Shown here in pieces: positions 46,688 to 55,845 of a DNA stretch of 64,000 bases. How positions within the stretch are numbered: the first letter of the stretch is position 1; the number at the start of each line of letters is the position of its first letter. The DNA comes from Brevundimonas sp. G8 (lineage in GTDB: Bacteria > Pseudomonadota > Alphaproteobacteria > Caulobacterales > Caulobacteraceae). The notes beneath the pieces are model-generated. The model made no database searches. It saw nothing but the letters and a program-made list of their open reading frames with translations, and was not told the DNA's origin. The position numbers were made by a program, and so were the translations under genes. The stretch is taken from positions 2,404,537-2,468,536 of the forward strand of contig NZ_LR732816.1 of assembly GCF_902506205.1 (NCBI RefSeq). The letters run 5' to 3'.

Positions 46688-48133
46688 TCAGGCCGCTGCG
46701 AACGGGTAGGGGCTGACGGACTTGGACCAGTCGTCGACGGCCAGCGGGCGGTCGATGGGGGCGGCGGCGCGTTCGGCGCAGGGGTGGCGGTGGCACAGGC
46801 GGCAGGCGGGGCCGATGGGAGTGACGTCGGGGCGTTCCAGATCCAGGCCGAGCGCATAGGCCAGGCGGTGGGCGTGGCGTAGTTCGCAGCCCAGGCCGAC
46901 AGCCAGGTCGTGGGTCTCGCCGAAACCGTCGTGGCCCTGGCGCTCGACCGTGCGGGCGAAGGTAAACCAGCGACCCCCCGGCTTTCCGTCCTGGCCGGGC
47001 GTCTCAATGATCTGGGTGACGATCCGGCCCGGCGTGCGGAAGGCGGAATGCAGCCGCCAGCGCGGGCAGGCCCCGCCGAAGCGCGAGAAGGGAAAGGCGC
47101 CCGCCGCATAGCGTTTGGAGATGTTTCCGGCCTGATCGACGCGCATCAGGAAGAAGGGCACACCGCGCGCCGTGGGGCGCGACAGGGTGGTCAGCCGATG
47201 GGCGGCCTGTTCGTAGCTGACGCCGAACCGGGCCTGGAGCCTGGCAAGGTCGTAACCGGTCTCCTCCGCCGTGCGCTGGAATGCGGCGTAGGGCATCAGG
47301 GTCGCGGCGGCGAGGGTGTTGGTCAGGGCGACCTTCAGTAGGGAGCGCGTCGCGTCGTCGGGGGCGTTCGCGGCCTGAACCAAGTCGTTCAGCGCCTGTC
47401 CGTGTTCGACCAGGGCCAGCTGATAGGCGATGGCGAAGGCGCGCGAGGACGGGCCCAGCGTCTCGGACAGCAGCAGGCGACGGCGGTGCAGGTCGAAGCG
47501 GCGGGTCCATTCGACCATGACCTCGGCGGGCAGGGTGCGGACGCCCAGGTCATGTTTCGCCGCCAGCCGGTGGCGGGCGGCGGGCTCGAAGCCGTCAGCG
47601 TGTACGGGGGCCTCTGCCGTCAGGGCTTCGGACAGGGCCTCGCCCAACTGGTCCAGTTCGGGGAAGTGGTTGCCGCGCGACTGGATGTATTCGCGCACCC
47701 ATTCGGCGGGGCTGGTTTCGACCAGGCCCTCGCCGTTTTCGGCGGCGGCGCGCGAACGGGTGCGGCCGTCGTCGAAGGCCTGATACAGGCGCAGCATGGC
47801 GTCGGCCACGCCGGGCGCCTCTTCGAGCAACTGCACCAATTCGTGACGCGGGGCGGACAGGCCCTTGAACAGGGGATCGGCCAGGATCTCGGTCAGGCGA
47901 GCTTCGTCGGCGGCGCCGCCCTGGTTCAGGCTGCGCAGATCGACGTCGTAGGTGTCGGCGAGGCGTAGCAGCAGCTGGGCCGAGACGGGGCGCTGGTTGC
48001 GCTCTATGTGGTTGAGATAGCTGGGGGAAACACCCAAGTCGGCGGCCATAGCCGTTTGGGTCAGGGCCAGGTCGCGCCGCAGCCGCTTTAGCCGGGCGCC
48101 GAGGAAGAGTTTGCGGTCAGCGGCGGCGTCCAT
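46688..48133 (-). CDS. ScfR/RamB-type regulator, divergent from isocitrate lyase
   Basis: The 481-residue protein has the same architecture as the PccR-like protein at 17214-18638: XRE helix-turn-helix (LFLGARLKRLRRDLALTQTA, SPSYLNHIERNQRP), a degenerate IrrE-like centre (FAIAYQLALVEH where HExxH is expected) and a C-terminal C-x2-C-x4-C (CRLCHRHPC). RamB-class members control the glyoxylate shunt in response to acyl-CoA status. Its head-to-head position with aceA, across a gap with a repeated palindrome, strongly suggests it regulates isocitrate lyase and itself. Confidence 0.87.
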   Translation of the reverse strand: MDAAADRKLFLGARLKRLRRDLALTQTAMAADLGVSPSYLNHIERNQRPVSAQLLLRLADTYDVDLRSLNQGGAADEARLTEILADPLFKGLSAPRHELVQLLEEAPGVADAMLRLYQAFDDGRTRSRAAAENGEGLVETSPAEWVREYIQSRGNHFPELDQLGEALSEALTAEAPVHADGFEPAARHRLAAKHDLGVRTLPAEVMVEWTRRFDLHRRRLLLSETLGPSSRAFAIAYQLALVEHGQALNDLVQAANAPDDATRSLLKVALTNTLAAATLMPYAAFQRTAEETGYDLARLQARFGVSYEQAAHRLTTLSRPTARGVPFFLMRVDQAGNISKRYAAGAFPFSRFGGACPRWRLHSAFRTPGRIVTQIIETPGQDGKPGGRWFTFARTVERQGHDGFGETHDLAVGLGCELRHAHRLAYALGLDLERPDVTPIGPACRLCHRHPCAERAAAPIDRPLAVDDWSKSVSPYPFAAA

Positions 48134-48144
48134 GACTGTATAAT

Positions 48145-48182
48145 GTCATGATGTGACTTGCATTGCAAAGTCATGATATGAC
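48145..48182. promoter_or_regulatory. Candidate operator for the aceA regulator: two GTCATGATxTGAC palindromes
   Basis: GTCATGATGTGAC (48145-48157) and GTCATGATATGAC (48170-48182) are 13-base copies differing at one base, 25 bases apart. The second is a perfect palindrome (GTCAT/ATGAC) and the first has one mismatch. A TTGCAAA core lies between them (48163-48169), and ATGACAT continues to the right. The pair fills the gap between the regulator start (48133) and aceA (48290). Confidence 0.7.
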
Positions 48183-48289
48183 AAAATGACATAAATGATG
48201 TGCCTGTCGCTGTGTTATTCGTGACTTCGGCGTGTTCTTGTCTCCGAGACGGCGGCTGCGGCCGCGCCCTTCAGAGACCGAGTTCGATC

Positions 48290-49570
48290 ATGACCACCTT
48301 TGCCGATCTGGTGCCTTCGCCCACCGGCCGTTTCGACGGCATCGAGCGCCCCTACACGCCTGAGGACGTCCTGCGCCTGCGCGGCTCGGTGCCGGTCACC
48401 CATACGCTGGCCGAACGCGGGGCCAACCGCCTGTGGCAGTTGCTGCACGACGAGCCCTTCATCAACGCCCTGGGCGCCGTCACTGGCAACCAGGCCATGC
48501 AGATGGTCCGTGCGGGCCTGAAGGCCATCTATCTGTCGGGTTGGCAGGTCGCGGCCGACGCTAATACGGCCGGCGCCATGTATCCCGACCAATCGCTGTA
48601 CCCGGCCAACGCCGCGCCGGAACTGTGCCGCCGCATCAACCGCACCCTGCAACGCGCCGACCAGATCGAACACGCCGAAGGCGGGGCCAAGCGCGACTGG
48701 TTCGTGCCCATCGTCGCCGACGCAGAGGCCGGCTTCGGCGGGCCGCTGAACAGCTTCGAGATCATGAAGGCTTTCATCGAGGCGGGCGCCGCCGGTGTCC
48801 ACTTCGAGGACCAACTGGCGTCCGAGAAGAAGTGCGGCCACCTGGGCGGCAAGGTTCTGATCCCCACCCAGGCGCATGAGCGCAATCTGGTCGCCGCGCG
48901 TCTGGCCGCCGACGTCATGGGCACGCCGACCATCACGGTCGCGCGGACGGACGCCGAGAGCGCCCAACTGATCACCTCGGACATCGACGAGCGCGACCAG
49001 CCCTTCATCGACCGCGACAACCGCACGCCGGAGGGCTTCTTCCGTCTTAAGGAAGGCACGGGCCTGGACCACTGCATCGCGCGCGGCCTGTCCTACGCCA
49101 ATATCGCCGACCTGCTGTGGTGGGAGACGTCGCACCCGGATCTGAACGACGCGAAGAAGTTCGCGGAGGCCGTGCAGAAGGAGCATCCGGGCAAGCTGAT
49201 GGCCTATAACTGCTCGCCGTCCTTCAACTGGAAGGCCAAGCTGGATGACGCCACCATCGCCAAGTTCCAGCGCGAGCTGGGGGCCATGGGCTACAAGTTC
49301 CAGTTCGTGACCCTGGCGGGCTTCCACAGCCTGAACAACTCCATGTTCGAGCTGGCGGACGGTTATCGCGATCGCGGCATGGCGGCCTATTCGGAGCTGC
49401 AACAGCGCGAGTTCGCCAACGAGGCCATCGGCTACACCGCCACGCGCCACCAGCGCGAAGTCGGCACCGGATATTTCGACCAGGTCGCCACGGTCATCTC
49501 CAACGGTCAGTCGTCCACGACGGCGCTGAAGGACTCGACCGAGACCGCCCAGTTCACCCACGCGGCTTAA
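48290..49570 (+). CDS. aceA: Isocitrate lyase
   Basis: The 426-residue enzyme has the active-site signature [15 protein letters not shown] with the catalytic Cys, the Mg-binding [29 protein letters not shown] and [12 protein letters not shown]. It splits isocitrate to glyoxylate and succinate, the first step of the glyoxylate shunt. ATG 48290 is the family start ([11 protein letters not shown]); a longer frame to 48200 runs into the promoter region. Malate synthase is not in the window. Confidence 0.96.
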   Translation: MTTFADLVPSPTGRFDGIERPYTPEDVLRLRGSVPVTHTLAERGANRLWQLLHDEPFINALGAVTGNQAMQMVRAGLKAIYLSGWQVAADANTAGAMYPDQSLYPANAAPELCRRINRTLQRADQIEHAEGGAKRDWFVPIVADAEAGFGGPLNSFEIMKAFIEAGAAGVHFEDQLASEKKCGHLGGKVLIPTQAHERNLVAARLAADVMGTPTITVARTDAESAQLITSDIDERDQPFIDRDNRTPEGFFRLKEGTGLDHCIARGLSYANIADLLWWETSHPDLNDAKKFAEAVQKEHPGKLMAYNCSPSFNWKAKLDDATIAKFQRELGAMGYKFQFVTLAGFHSLNNSMFELADGYRDRGMAAYSELQQREFANEAIGYTATRHQREVGTGYFDQVATVISNGQSSTTALKDSTETAQFTHAA

Positions 49571-49591
49571 TCAGAAAAGGAACCCGCAAAA

Positions 49592-49801
49592 ATGGAACCT
49601 CTGACCCGAACCGAAGCCATCATCGACTTCTGCCTGGCGCCCCTGGCGCTCGACACCGGCACGGAGGCCGAGCGAGAGGTGCGCCGCCGCATGACGCATG
49701 TGCTGCGAACCTATCAGGCCAAGACCGCAACGCCGGTCGCCGTGGACTTCTCGTCCATGCCGTCCCAGGTGATCAACGAGGCGGCTCACGGCTACGAATA
49801 G
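49592..49801 (+). CDS. Small protein of unknown function downstream of aceA
   Basis: The 69-residue ORF starts MEPLTRTEAIIDFCLAPLAL, is preceded by AAGGAAC nine bases upstream, and lies 21 bases after aceA, so it is probably co-transcribed. It is acidic-basic mixed and helical without a signal peptide or metal motif. No family was recognised. A strong terminator follows at 49818, supporting an aceA-small-ORF transcript. Confidence 0.65.
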   Translation: MEPLTRTEAIIDFCLAPLALDTGTEAEREVRRRMTHVLRTYQAKTATPVAVDFSSMPSQVINEAAHGYE

Positions 49802-49817
49802 GTCGTCCGACCAAAGA

Positions 49818-49853
49818 AAAAGGCCCGCTCCGATCGCTCGGGGCGGGCCTTTT
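49818..49853. terminator. Bidirectional rho-independent terminator
   Basis: AAAAGGCCCGCTCCGA, loop TCGC, TCGGGGCGGGCCTTTT forms a 16-base stem with one wobble pair, with a T-run on both strands. It lies between the aceA transcript (plus) and the lipoprotein gene (minus, ends 49871), so it can end both. Confidence 0.9.
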
Positions 49854-49870
49854 GTCGTGCTGGACGCGGT

Positions 49871-51004
49871 TTAGCGCGGGCCGGACGGCGTCGTGTTCAG
49901 CGACTGGGTCGCCGTGCTGGCGGCGGCCGGAACCGGTGTTTGGGGAACCGAGACCGAGATGGGTGTGCGCGCCGGGGCGGCGCCGGTTTCCTGGGGATCG
50001 CCGACGATGATGGTGGTGATCTGGGTCGCTTCGGTCGTGCAGGTGGCCAGGTCGCGGGTGACGTGGCGGCCCAGGCAGAAGACATCCTCATAGCTGGGGC
50101 GTGAGGCGGCCAGGCACTGGAACAGCATCAGCTTGGACATGTTCAGGCAGAACTCGCTGTTCGGCTCGTGCGTCAGGGCCTCCGTATTTACGCGCGCCTC
50201 GTCGCCGCCGGAACCCAGGGCGGCCAGAGCGGCGATGGCCAGTGAACGAACCACGGCGGGGGTGTAGGGCGGCGCCTTGCGCGACGGTTCGATGGCCAGG
50301 CCCGTGCCGCTGTTGGCGGCGGCGAATAGCAGGTTGGCTTCGTCGGCCGAGGGCAGCATGTCCACTTCCGACAGAGTTTTGGCGCTTTCCAGACGGACTT
50401 CGCGATGCGGGATCGGCACGACGGCCCAACTGCGGCGCGGGTCGCTGCGGCCTTGGATGGTGTAGGCGTCCTGCTCGATTGCCTCGGCGATTCCGCGCAT
50501 GGCCACGGCGTCCTTGCCGATGGTGCTGGAGATCAGGCCGGCGGCGGCGTCGGCGCCGGGCAGGGTGGCGGCATAGGCCGGGTCGGCGACGATCTGGGCC
50601 ACCATCTGCTGGCGCTGGACCGGATCGATGGCGAACTGGCGCACGCCGGCGACGAACTCGGGCGACTGAAGGGCGATGATCGAGCCATAGGCGATCAGGC
50701 CGCGCGACAGCTGGTTGGGATCATAGGACGCGCCCTTTCGCAGAGCGACCTGGATCGATTCGGCGTCTGGGAAGCCGCCCGGCTGGATCGTGCGGGCCTC
50801 GCGCAGGAAGGCGACGTAGATGGAGGCGGCGTCCGCCACGTCCTTGTTCAGCGAAATGGGCGGCGGCTGGCGAGCCGCCAGTTCGGCGGCAAGACGTTGC
50901 GCTTCCAGCTCAGCCTTCGACGGTCCGCTCTCGCAGCTGGCGAGCAGGACGGCGGCGGCGAGGGCGGCGGCGGAGAGGCCGCGGCTCAGTAGGGCCGATT
51001 TCAT
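49871..51004 (-). CDS. Lipoprotein, paralogue of 339-1298
   Basis: The 377-residue protein has lipobox L-A-S-C (Cys24), a helical stretch (SKAELEAQRLAAELAARQ), then blocks shared with the first lipoprotein: ADPAYAATLPGADAAAGL, QDAYTIQGRSDPRRSWA, PPYTPAVVRSLAIAALAALG, and a C-terminal four-cysteine module around SYEDVFCLGRHVTRDLATCT. It extends about 50 residues beyond that module in a Thr/Pro/Ala-rich tail absent from the other copy. Function is unknown; membrane-anchored location is inferred. It lies downstream of prs in the same direction, with a hairpin between them. Confidence 0.82.
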   Translation of the reverse strand: MKSALLSRGLSAAALAAAVLLASCESGPSKAELEAQRLAAELAARQPPPISLNKDVADAASIYVAFLREARTIQPGGFPDAESIQVALRKGASYDPNQLSRGLIAYGSIIALQSPEFVAGVRQFAIDPVQRQQMVAQIVADPAYAATLPGADAAAGLISSTIGKDAVAMRGIAEAIEQDAYTIQGRSDPRRSWAVVPIPHREVRLESAKTLSEVDMLPSADEANLLFAAANSGTGLAIEPSRKAPPYTPAVVRSLAIAALAALGSGGDEARVNTEALTHEPNSEFCLNMSKLMLFQCLAASRPSYEDVFCLGRHVTRDLATCTTEATQITTIIVGDPQETGAAPARTPISVSVPQTPVPAAASTATQSLNTTPSGPR

Positions 51005-51035
51005 GAAGACTTCCTCAGGCGATCACGCGCGCACA

Positions 51036-51058
51036 AAGCGCCAACACTGTTGGCGCTT
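51036..51058 (-). terminator. Perfect hairpin between prs and the lipoprotein gene
   Basis: AAGCGCCAAC and GTTGGCGCTT form a 10-base stem with a 3-base loop. On the minus strand it follows prs and is trailed by TTTGTG, a poor T-run, so it is a weak terminator or an attenuator in the 5' leader of the lipoprotein gene. Confidence 0.6.
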
Positions 51059-51087
51059 ATAAGGCGGGCCTTATGGTTATCCGAAGG

Positions 51088-52023
51088 TTAATCGAACAGC
51101 TTTGAAACCGATTCCTCGTTCGCGATCCGTCGGATAGCTTCGCCAACCAGCGGAGCCACGGAAACCGTTCGTATTTTCGGGCAGTTCAAAACTTCGTGGG
51201 GTTGCTCGATGGAGTTGGTGATCACCAACTCCTTCAGCGGTCCGTCGGTGATCCGCTGGACGGCCGGGCCGGACAGGACGCCGTGGCTGATATAGGCCGA
51301 GACCTCGGTCGCGCCCTGGTCGATCAGGGCCTTGGCGGCGTTGACCAGGGTGCCGCCCGAATCGACGATGTCGTCGAACAGAATGCAGCGGCGGCCCTGA
51401 ACGTCGCCGATGATGTTCATGACTTCGCTCTCGCCCGCCTTGGGCCGACGCTTGTCGACGATGGCCAGGTCGGCGTCGAGGCGGCTGGCCAGCGAACGGG
51501 CGCGCACCACGCCGCCGACGTCGGGCGAGACGATCATCAGGTCGTCGCCGCGGGCGTATCGTTCCTTGATGTCCTGCGCCAGCACGGGCGTGGCCACCAG
51601 ATTGTCGGTCGGAATGTCGAAGAAGCCCTGGATCTGACCGGCATGCAGATCCATCGTCAAGACGCGGTCTGCGCCGGCGCGGGTGATCAGATTGGCGACC
51701 AACTTGGCCGAGATCGGCGTGCGGCCGCCGGTCTTACGATCCTGACGGGCATAGCCGAAATACGGGATGACGGCCGTGATCCGCCGCGCCGAGGCTCGCA
51801 CCAAGGCGTCGGTGATGATCAGCAGCTCCATCAGATTGTCGTTCGCCGGATAGGAGGTCGACTGCAGGATGAAGACATCCTCGCCGCGCACGTTTTCTTC
51901 GATGATGGCGAAGACTTCGTTGTCGGCGAAACGCTTGACCTGGGCCTTGGTGAGGGGCGCATCCAGATGGTCGGCGATCGCCTGGGACAGTGCGCGGTTG
52001 GAGTTGCCTGAGAGCAGCTTCAT
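51088..52023 (-). CDS. prs: Ribose-phosphate pyrophosphokinase
   Basis: The 311-residue enzyme has [40 protein letters not shown] (flexible loop), [19 protein letters not shown] and the PRPP-binding [17 protein letters not shown]. It makes PRPP from ribose 5-phosphate and ATP for purine, pyrimidine, histidine and tryptophan synthesis. The start ATG has AAGGATG upstream. Length and motifs are normal. Confidence 0.97.
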   Translation of the reverse strand: MKLLSGNSNRALSQAIADHLDAPLTKAQVKRFADNEVFAIIEENVRGEDVFILQSTSYPANDNLMELLIITDALVRASARRITAVIPYFGYARQDRKTGGRTPISAKLVANLITRAGADRVLTMDLHAGQIQGFFDIPTDNLVATPVLAQDIKERYARGDDLMIVSPDVGGVVRARSLASRLDADLAIVDKRRPKAGESEVMNIIGDVQGRRCILFDDIVDSGGTLVNAAKALIDQGATEVSAYISHGVLSGPAVQRITDGPLKELVITNSIEQPHEVLNCPKIRTVSVAPLVGEAIRRIANEESVSKLFD

Positions 52024-52213
52024 CGGCCGGTCATCCTTTCGCCGTCATCCGCCCCCCATGAACGACGGTCGGTTGGCGCGCTCTTTACCAGTGGAGCCGG
52101 GCAGGGCAAGTCGTATGCTGAGATTTCCTTGGCATGGCGCGGCTCGGTTGCGGGTGCTAGAGGTCGCCGCGTTGGTTTCCGGGGGAATGGCTTAGGGCCT
52201 TTCTCCACACGTC

Positions 52214-53068
52214 ATGGGGTCGTTCTTGTCCGCTTCTAAGTTCCGTTCCGGCATGGTGCTGATGGCCGCGGCGATCGCCGCAGTGACGATTTCAGGCTGC
52301 GCCGGCAAAGAGCGCCCGCGCCTCGCCTACGAAGAGCGTCCCGTCGAGGCCCTGTACAACACTGGCTATGAGCGCCTGCAGCAGCGCCGCTGGTCCGACG
52401 CCGTCGATTATTTCCAGGAAGTCGAACGCCAGCACCCCTATTCGGACTGGGCGCGCCGCGCGATCCTGATGCAGGTCTACGCCTACTATCAGAACAACGC
52501 CTATGCTGACGCCATCGCGGCGTCGGACCGGTTCATCCAACTGTTCCCCGGCAATCCGTCGGCGGCCTATGCCTTCTACATGAAGGCGGTCTGCAACTTC
52601 GAACAGATCACCGACGTGGGTCGCGACCAGGGTTACGCCACCGCCGCCCTCGCGGGTCTGAAGGACGTATCCCGCCGTTATCCGGGCACGCCTTATGCGT
52701 CGGACGCCGCCGTCAAGATCGACATGGTCAACGACCAGTTGGCTGGCAAGGAAATGAATATCGGCCGCTACTATCAGCGCGCCAACCAGCCATTGGCGGC
52801 CGTCAACCGCTACAAGTCGGTCATCGCCAACCCGGACTTCCAGCGCACCTCGCATACGCCCGAGGCCCTGTACCGTCTGGTCGAGGTGAACCTGCAGCTT
52901 GGCCTGAAGGAAGAGGCGACCCGTAACGGCGCTGTGCTTGGCTACAACTTCCCCGGCAGCCCCTGGTACGCCGAGGCCTACGCCCTGCTGACCGAGAACG
53001 GCCAGACGCCGGACAAGGCGCCTGAGGGCAAGCGCGAGAGCTGGCTGCAACGGATCATTCCGGGCTGA
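52214..53068 (+). CDS. bamD: Outer-membrane assembly lipoprotein BamD
   Basis: The 284-residue protein has lipobox I-S-G-C (Cys29) and TPR repeats typical of BamD (LYNTGYERLQQRRWSDAVDY, HPYSDWARRAILMQVYAYY, DAIAASDRFIQLFPGNP, YPGTPYASDA). It is the essential accessory lipoprotein of the BAM complex that inserts beta-barrels into the outer membrane, including the TonB receptors in this window. recN follows 76 bases downstream, an order common in Caulobacterales. Confidence 0.94.
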   Translation: MGSFLSASKFRSGMVLMAAAIAAVTISGCAGKERPRLAYEERPVEALYNTGYERLQQRRWSDAVDYFQEVERQHPYSDWARRAILMQVYAYYQNNAYADAIAASDRFIQLFPGNPSAAYAFYMKAVCNFEQITDVGRDQGYATAALAGLKDVSRRYPGTPYASDAAVKIDMVNDQLAGKEMNIGRYYQRANQPLAAVNRYKSVIANPDFQRTSHTPEALYRLVEVNLQLGLKEEATRNGAVLGYNFPGSPWYAEAYALLTENGQTPDKAPEGKRESWLQRIIPG

Positions 53069-53103
53069 TCACGCAACGGCTTGTGAAATGCGGCCAGTGT
53101 CGG

Positions 53104-53123
53104 GATTCTGTCGGTCATGATTC
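53104..53123. promoter_or_regulatory. Two GANTC sites just upstream of recN
   Basis: GATTC at 53104-53108 and GATTC at 53119-53123 lie 22-41 bases before the recN ATG. GANTC is the target of the cell-cycle methyltransferase CcrM in Caulobacterales, so paired sites in a promoter may link recN expression to the methylation cycle. This is inference only. Confidence 0.35.
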
Positions 53124-53144
53124 GTTCTCCCGGCGCTTGAAGCG

Positions 53145-54842
53145 ATGCTGACCGCCCTTTCCATTCGCGATGTCGTCTTGGTGGACGTGCTCGATCTTGA
53201 GGTCGAGAGCGGCTTGACTGTGCTGACCGGTGAGACCGGGGCCGGCAAGTCGATCATTCTGGACGCCCTGGGCCTGGCGCTGGGCGGACGGGGTGATGCG
53301 GGTCTGGTCAGGAATGGCGCGAAACAGGCGGTCGCGACGGCCATCTTCTCCGCGCCCAACGATCCCGATCTTCTGGCCCTCGTCGCCGAGAAGGGGTTCG
53401 AGGTCAGGCCTGGCGAGGATCTGATCCTGCGCCGGGTACTGGGCGCCGACGGTCGCAGCCGGGCCTATGTCAACGATCAGCCTGCCGGAGTGACGGCGTT
53501 GCGCGAGATCGGCGCGGCCCTGGTCGAGGTGCATGGACAGCACGAGACAGTCGGCCTGCTGGACTGGCGCACCCATCGGGGTTCGCTGGACGCCTATGGC
53601 GGTCTTCAGCCGCAACTGCTTGCGGTCGCAACGGCTTCGACCAAGCTGAAGGCCGCCGAGGCCAAGCTGGCGGAGCTGAAAGCCCAGGCCGCCGATGCGG
53701 CCGCACGACTGGAAGAGATCAGCCTGAACCTGTCCGAACTGGACGCGCTGGATCCGCGCGCCGACGAGGAGACGGAACTGGCGGGCGAACGGGCGCTGCT
53801 GGGCGCGGCGGAAAAGGCCATCGCCGATCTGGCCGACGCCCGCACCCAACTGGGCGGCGACAAGCTGAGCCAGAAACTGGGCGCGGCCCTGCGCGCCGTC
53901 GAACACGCACGCCAGCGGGCGGGACAGGCGGGGGCCGAGGGCGACCACCCCGTCATCCTGAAACTGTCCGCCGCCGTGGACGCCATCGACCGCACCATGG
54001 TCGAGGCGGCCGAAGCCGTCGCCGCCGTGGACGCCGCCGCCGCCGCCTTCGACTATGAGCCGGGTCGGCTGGACAAGGCGGAAGAGCGGCTGTTCGCCCT
54101 GCGCGCCGCCGCCCGAAAGCTGAACACCACGGTCGACGCCCTGCCGACCCTACGCATCCGGCTGCGCGAGCAGTTGCGGCTGATTGAGGACGGCGAGGAG
54201 GCCCTGACCAATGCCGGGCGCGAGGCGGCGGAAGCGGCCGAATCCTACGATCTGGCGGCCGAATTCTTGACTTCGGCGCGCGAGGCTGCGGCCGACCGCC
54301 TGACCGCCGCCGTCATGGGGGAACTGGGCCCGCTGAAGCTGGAGCGGGCGCGGTTCCGCGTGGCGCTGGAGCCGATCGAGGGCCGGCGCGGCCCAGACGG
54401 GGTCGAGACCGTGCGGTTCCAGATCGCCACCAACGCCGGCAACGACTTCGGGCCGTTGGACGCCATTGCGTCAGGGGGCGAACTGGCCCGCTTCGCCTTG
54501 GCGATGAAGGCGGCCCTGGCCAGCCGCGAGGACATGCGTCAGCCGGTCATGATCTTCGACGAGGTGGATCAGGGCGTGGGCGGGGCCGTGGCCGAGGCCG
54601 TCGGCTCGCGCCTGAAACGCCTGTCGAACGGGGCCCAGGTTCTGGTGGTCACGCACAGCCCCCAGGTGGCGTCGCGCGGTCATGCCCACTGGAAGGTGAT
54701 GAAGGCCGACCGTGACGGCCTGACCACCACCACGGTCGTCACCCTGGACGACCAGCGCCGCCAGGAAGAGATCGCCCGGATGCTGTCCGGCGCCGAAATC
54801 ACCGACGAGGCGCGGGCGGCGGCGCGGGCGCTGATCGGCTGA
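53145..54842 (+). CDS. recN: DNA repair protein RecN
   Basis: The 565-residue SMC-like ATPase has Walker A GETGAGKS near the N-terminus, a central coiled coil (KLKAAEAKLAELKAQAADAA and the following heptads), the ABC signature AIASGGELARFALAMKAAL and Walker B MIFDEVDQGVGG. It acts early in double-strand break repair. No clear LexA box was found in the short upstream gap, although recN is SOS-controlled in many bacteria. Confidence 0.96.
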   Translation: MLTALSIRDVVLVDVLDLEVESGLTVLTGETGAGKSIILDALGLALGGRGDAGLVRNGAKQAVATAIFSAPNDPDLLALVAEKGFEVRPGEDLILRRVLGADGRSRAYVNDQPAGVTALREIGAALVEVHGQHETVGLLDWRTHRGSLDAYGGLQPQLLAVATASTKLKAAEAKLAELKAQAADAAARLEEISLNLSELDALDPRADEETELAGERALLGAAEKAIADLADARTQLGGDKLSQKLGAALRAVEHARQRAGQAGAEGDHPVILKLSAAVDAIDRTMVEAAEAVAAVDAAAAAFDYEPGRLDKAEERLFALRAAARKLNTTVDALPTLRIRLREQLRLIEDGEEALTNAGREAAEAAESYDLAAEFLTSAREAAADRLTAAVMGELGPLKLERARFRVALEPIEGRRGPDGVETVRFQIATNAGNDFGPLDAIASGGELARFALAMKAALASREDMRQPVMIFDEVDQGVGGAVAEAVGSRLKRLSNGAQVLVVTHSPQVASRGHAHWKVMKADRDGLTTTTVVTLDDQRRQEEIARMLSGAEITDEARAAARALIG

Positions 54843-54852
54843 TGACCAGGTC

Positions 54853-55758
54853 TTAGACCCCCAGAATCCAGCCTTCTTCCTGCTCGACCTGTGCGATGAG
54901 TTCGGGCGAGGCGTCCTTGGGCGGGCCAAAGGCCTTGGCCAGGTCGCCGGTCTCGTCCATTCGGGCCAGGGCCTCGGCAGTCGAGCGGACCTGGGCCTGG
55001 TCCTTGAACTCGCCCTCATTCGGCTTGGTCTCGTGCATCGAGGGCCAGACCTCGACGACCAGGGCCGACAGCGGCTCGACATCTTCGGGCGTCAGGGCGC
55101 GCCAGCCGGTGCCGAAGGGCCAGACGGCGCCGGAAGGGCCAAGGCTTTCCAGCAGCCGCCGCACGGCCGGGATGCCGACCAGGGTCTGGCCGCCCACGGC
55201 GCCGGCGCCATGCATCTGCCAGACGCTCTTGGGCTGAAGCCGGCCCTTGCGGGCCTTGTTTTCAGTCTCGCGGAACTCGGGGATATCAGCGCCTGAACCA
55301 ACGGGAGGCTTGGTGGTGGTCAGCCAACGCTGCGCCTGTTTGGCCGGCGCGCCCCACAGGGGCCAGGCCTCATCCGTCATCAGCCGGTTCATCTTGGCCG
55401 CGACCTGATAGCGGTTGTTGGTGTTGTCAGCCTTGTCCACGACGTTCGACGCGATGAACTTCCACATCGATTGCCATGGTGTGCCGTCCAGCTTCAGCCG
55501 GGCGGCCGTGCCGACAGGATAGCCGAAGTTGAAATCCAGCCCGACCAGCACCCGGTCGCCGCGCTTTCTGTGGTCCGCCAGGATGGAGGCCAGCAAGGCT
55601 TCGCCCTCGGCGCGGGTCGCGACATTGTGCGTCTCGGTATAGAGACGGAACCGCACGTCGCGCTTGGCCACACCGATCCACAGCGACGTGTCGCCGAGCT
55701 TCTTGGTTTCGGCGGCGGTCCAGTCGGCGACGATATAGGCGTCGAAAAGGCGGGCCAA
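54853..55758 (-). CDS. Conserved protein of unknown function, possible RNase H-like fold
   Basis: The 301-residue protein begins MARLFDAYIVADWTAAETKK, then RVLVGLDFNFGYPVGTA and PFGTGWRALTPEDVEPLSAL, VVEVWPSM. Alternating hydrophobic strands with Asp residues at their ends (ADW, GLDFNFG, VEVWPS) resemble DUF429-type predicted RNase H-like proteins. Some genomes label such proteins CbiG, without support seen here. No signal peptide or membrane segment is present. The assignment is tentative. Confidence 0.6.
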   Translation of the reverse strand: MARLFDAYIVADWTAAETKKLGDTSLWIGVAKRDVRFRLYTETHNVATRAEGEALLASILADHRKRGDRVLVGLDFNFGYPVGTAARLKLDGTPWQSMWKFIASNVVDKADNTNNRYQVAAKMNRLMTDEAWPLWGAPAKQAQRWLTTTKPPVGSGADIPEFRETENKARKGRLQPKSVWQMHGAGAVGGQTLVGIPAVRRLLESLGPSGAVWPFGTGWRALTPEDVEPLSALVVEVWPSMHETKPNEGEFKDQAQVRSTAEALARMDETGDLAKAFGPPKDASPELIAQVEQEEGWILGV

Positions 55759-55845
55759 GGCGGCCTCCTTGATAAAGGCGTGTCGTTAGGAATGAGCGGG
55801 GCTTCTACCGCTCCATCGCGGCGACCGAAAGGCCCCTGTCGCGTC

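Noticed and set aside
53069..53144. LexA (SOS) box upstream of recN
   Set aside because: GTTC is present at one place, but the second GTTC at 7-base spacing is degraded (GCTT), so the GTTC-N7-GTTC consensus is not met.
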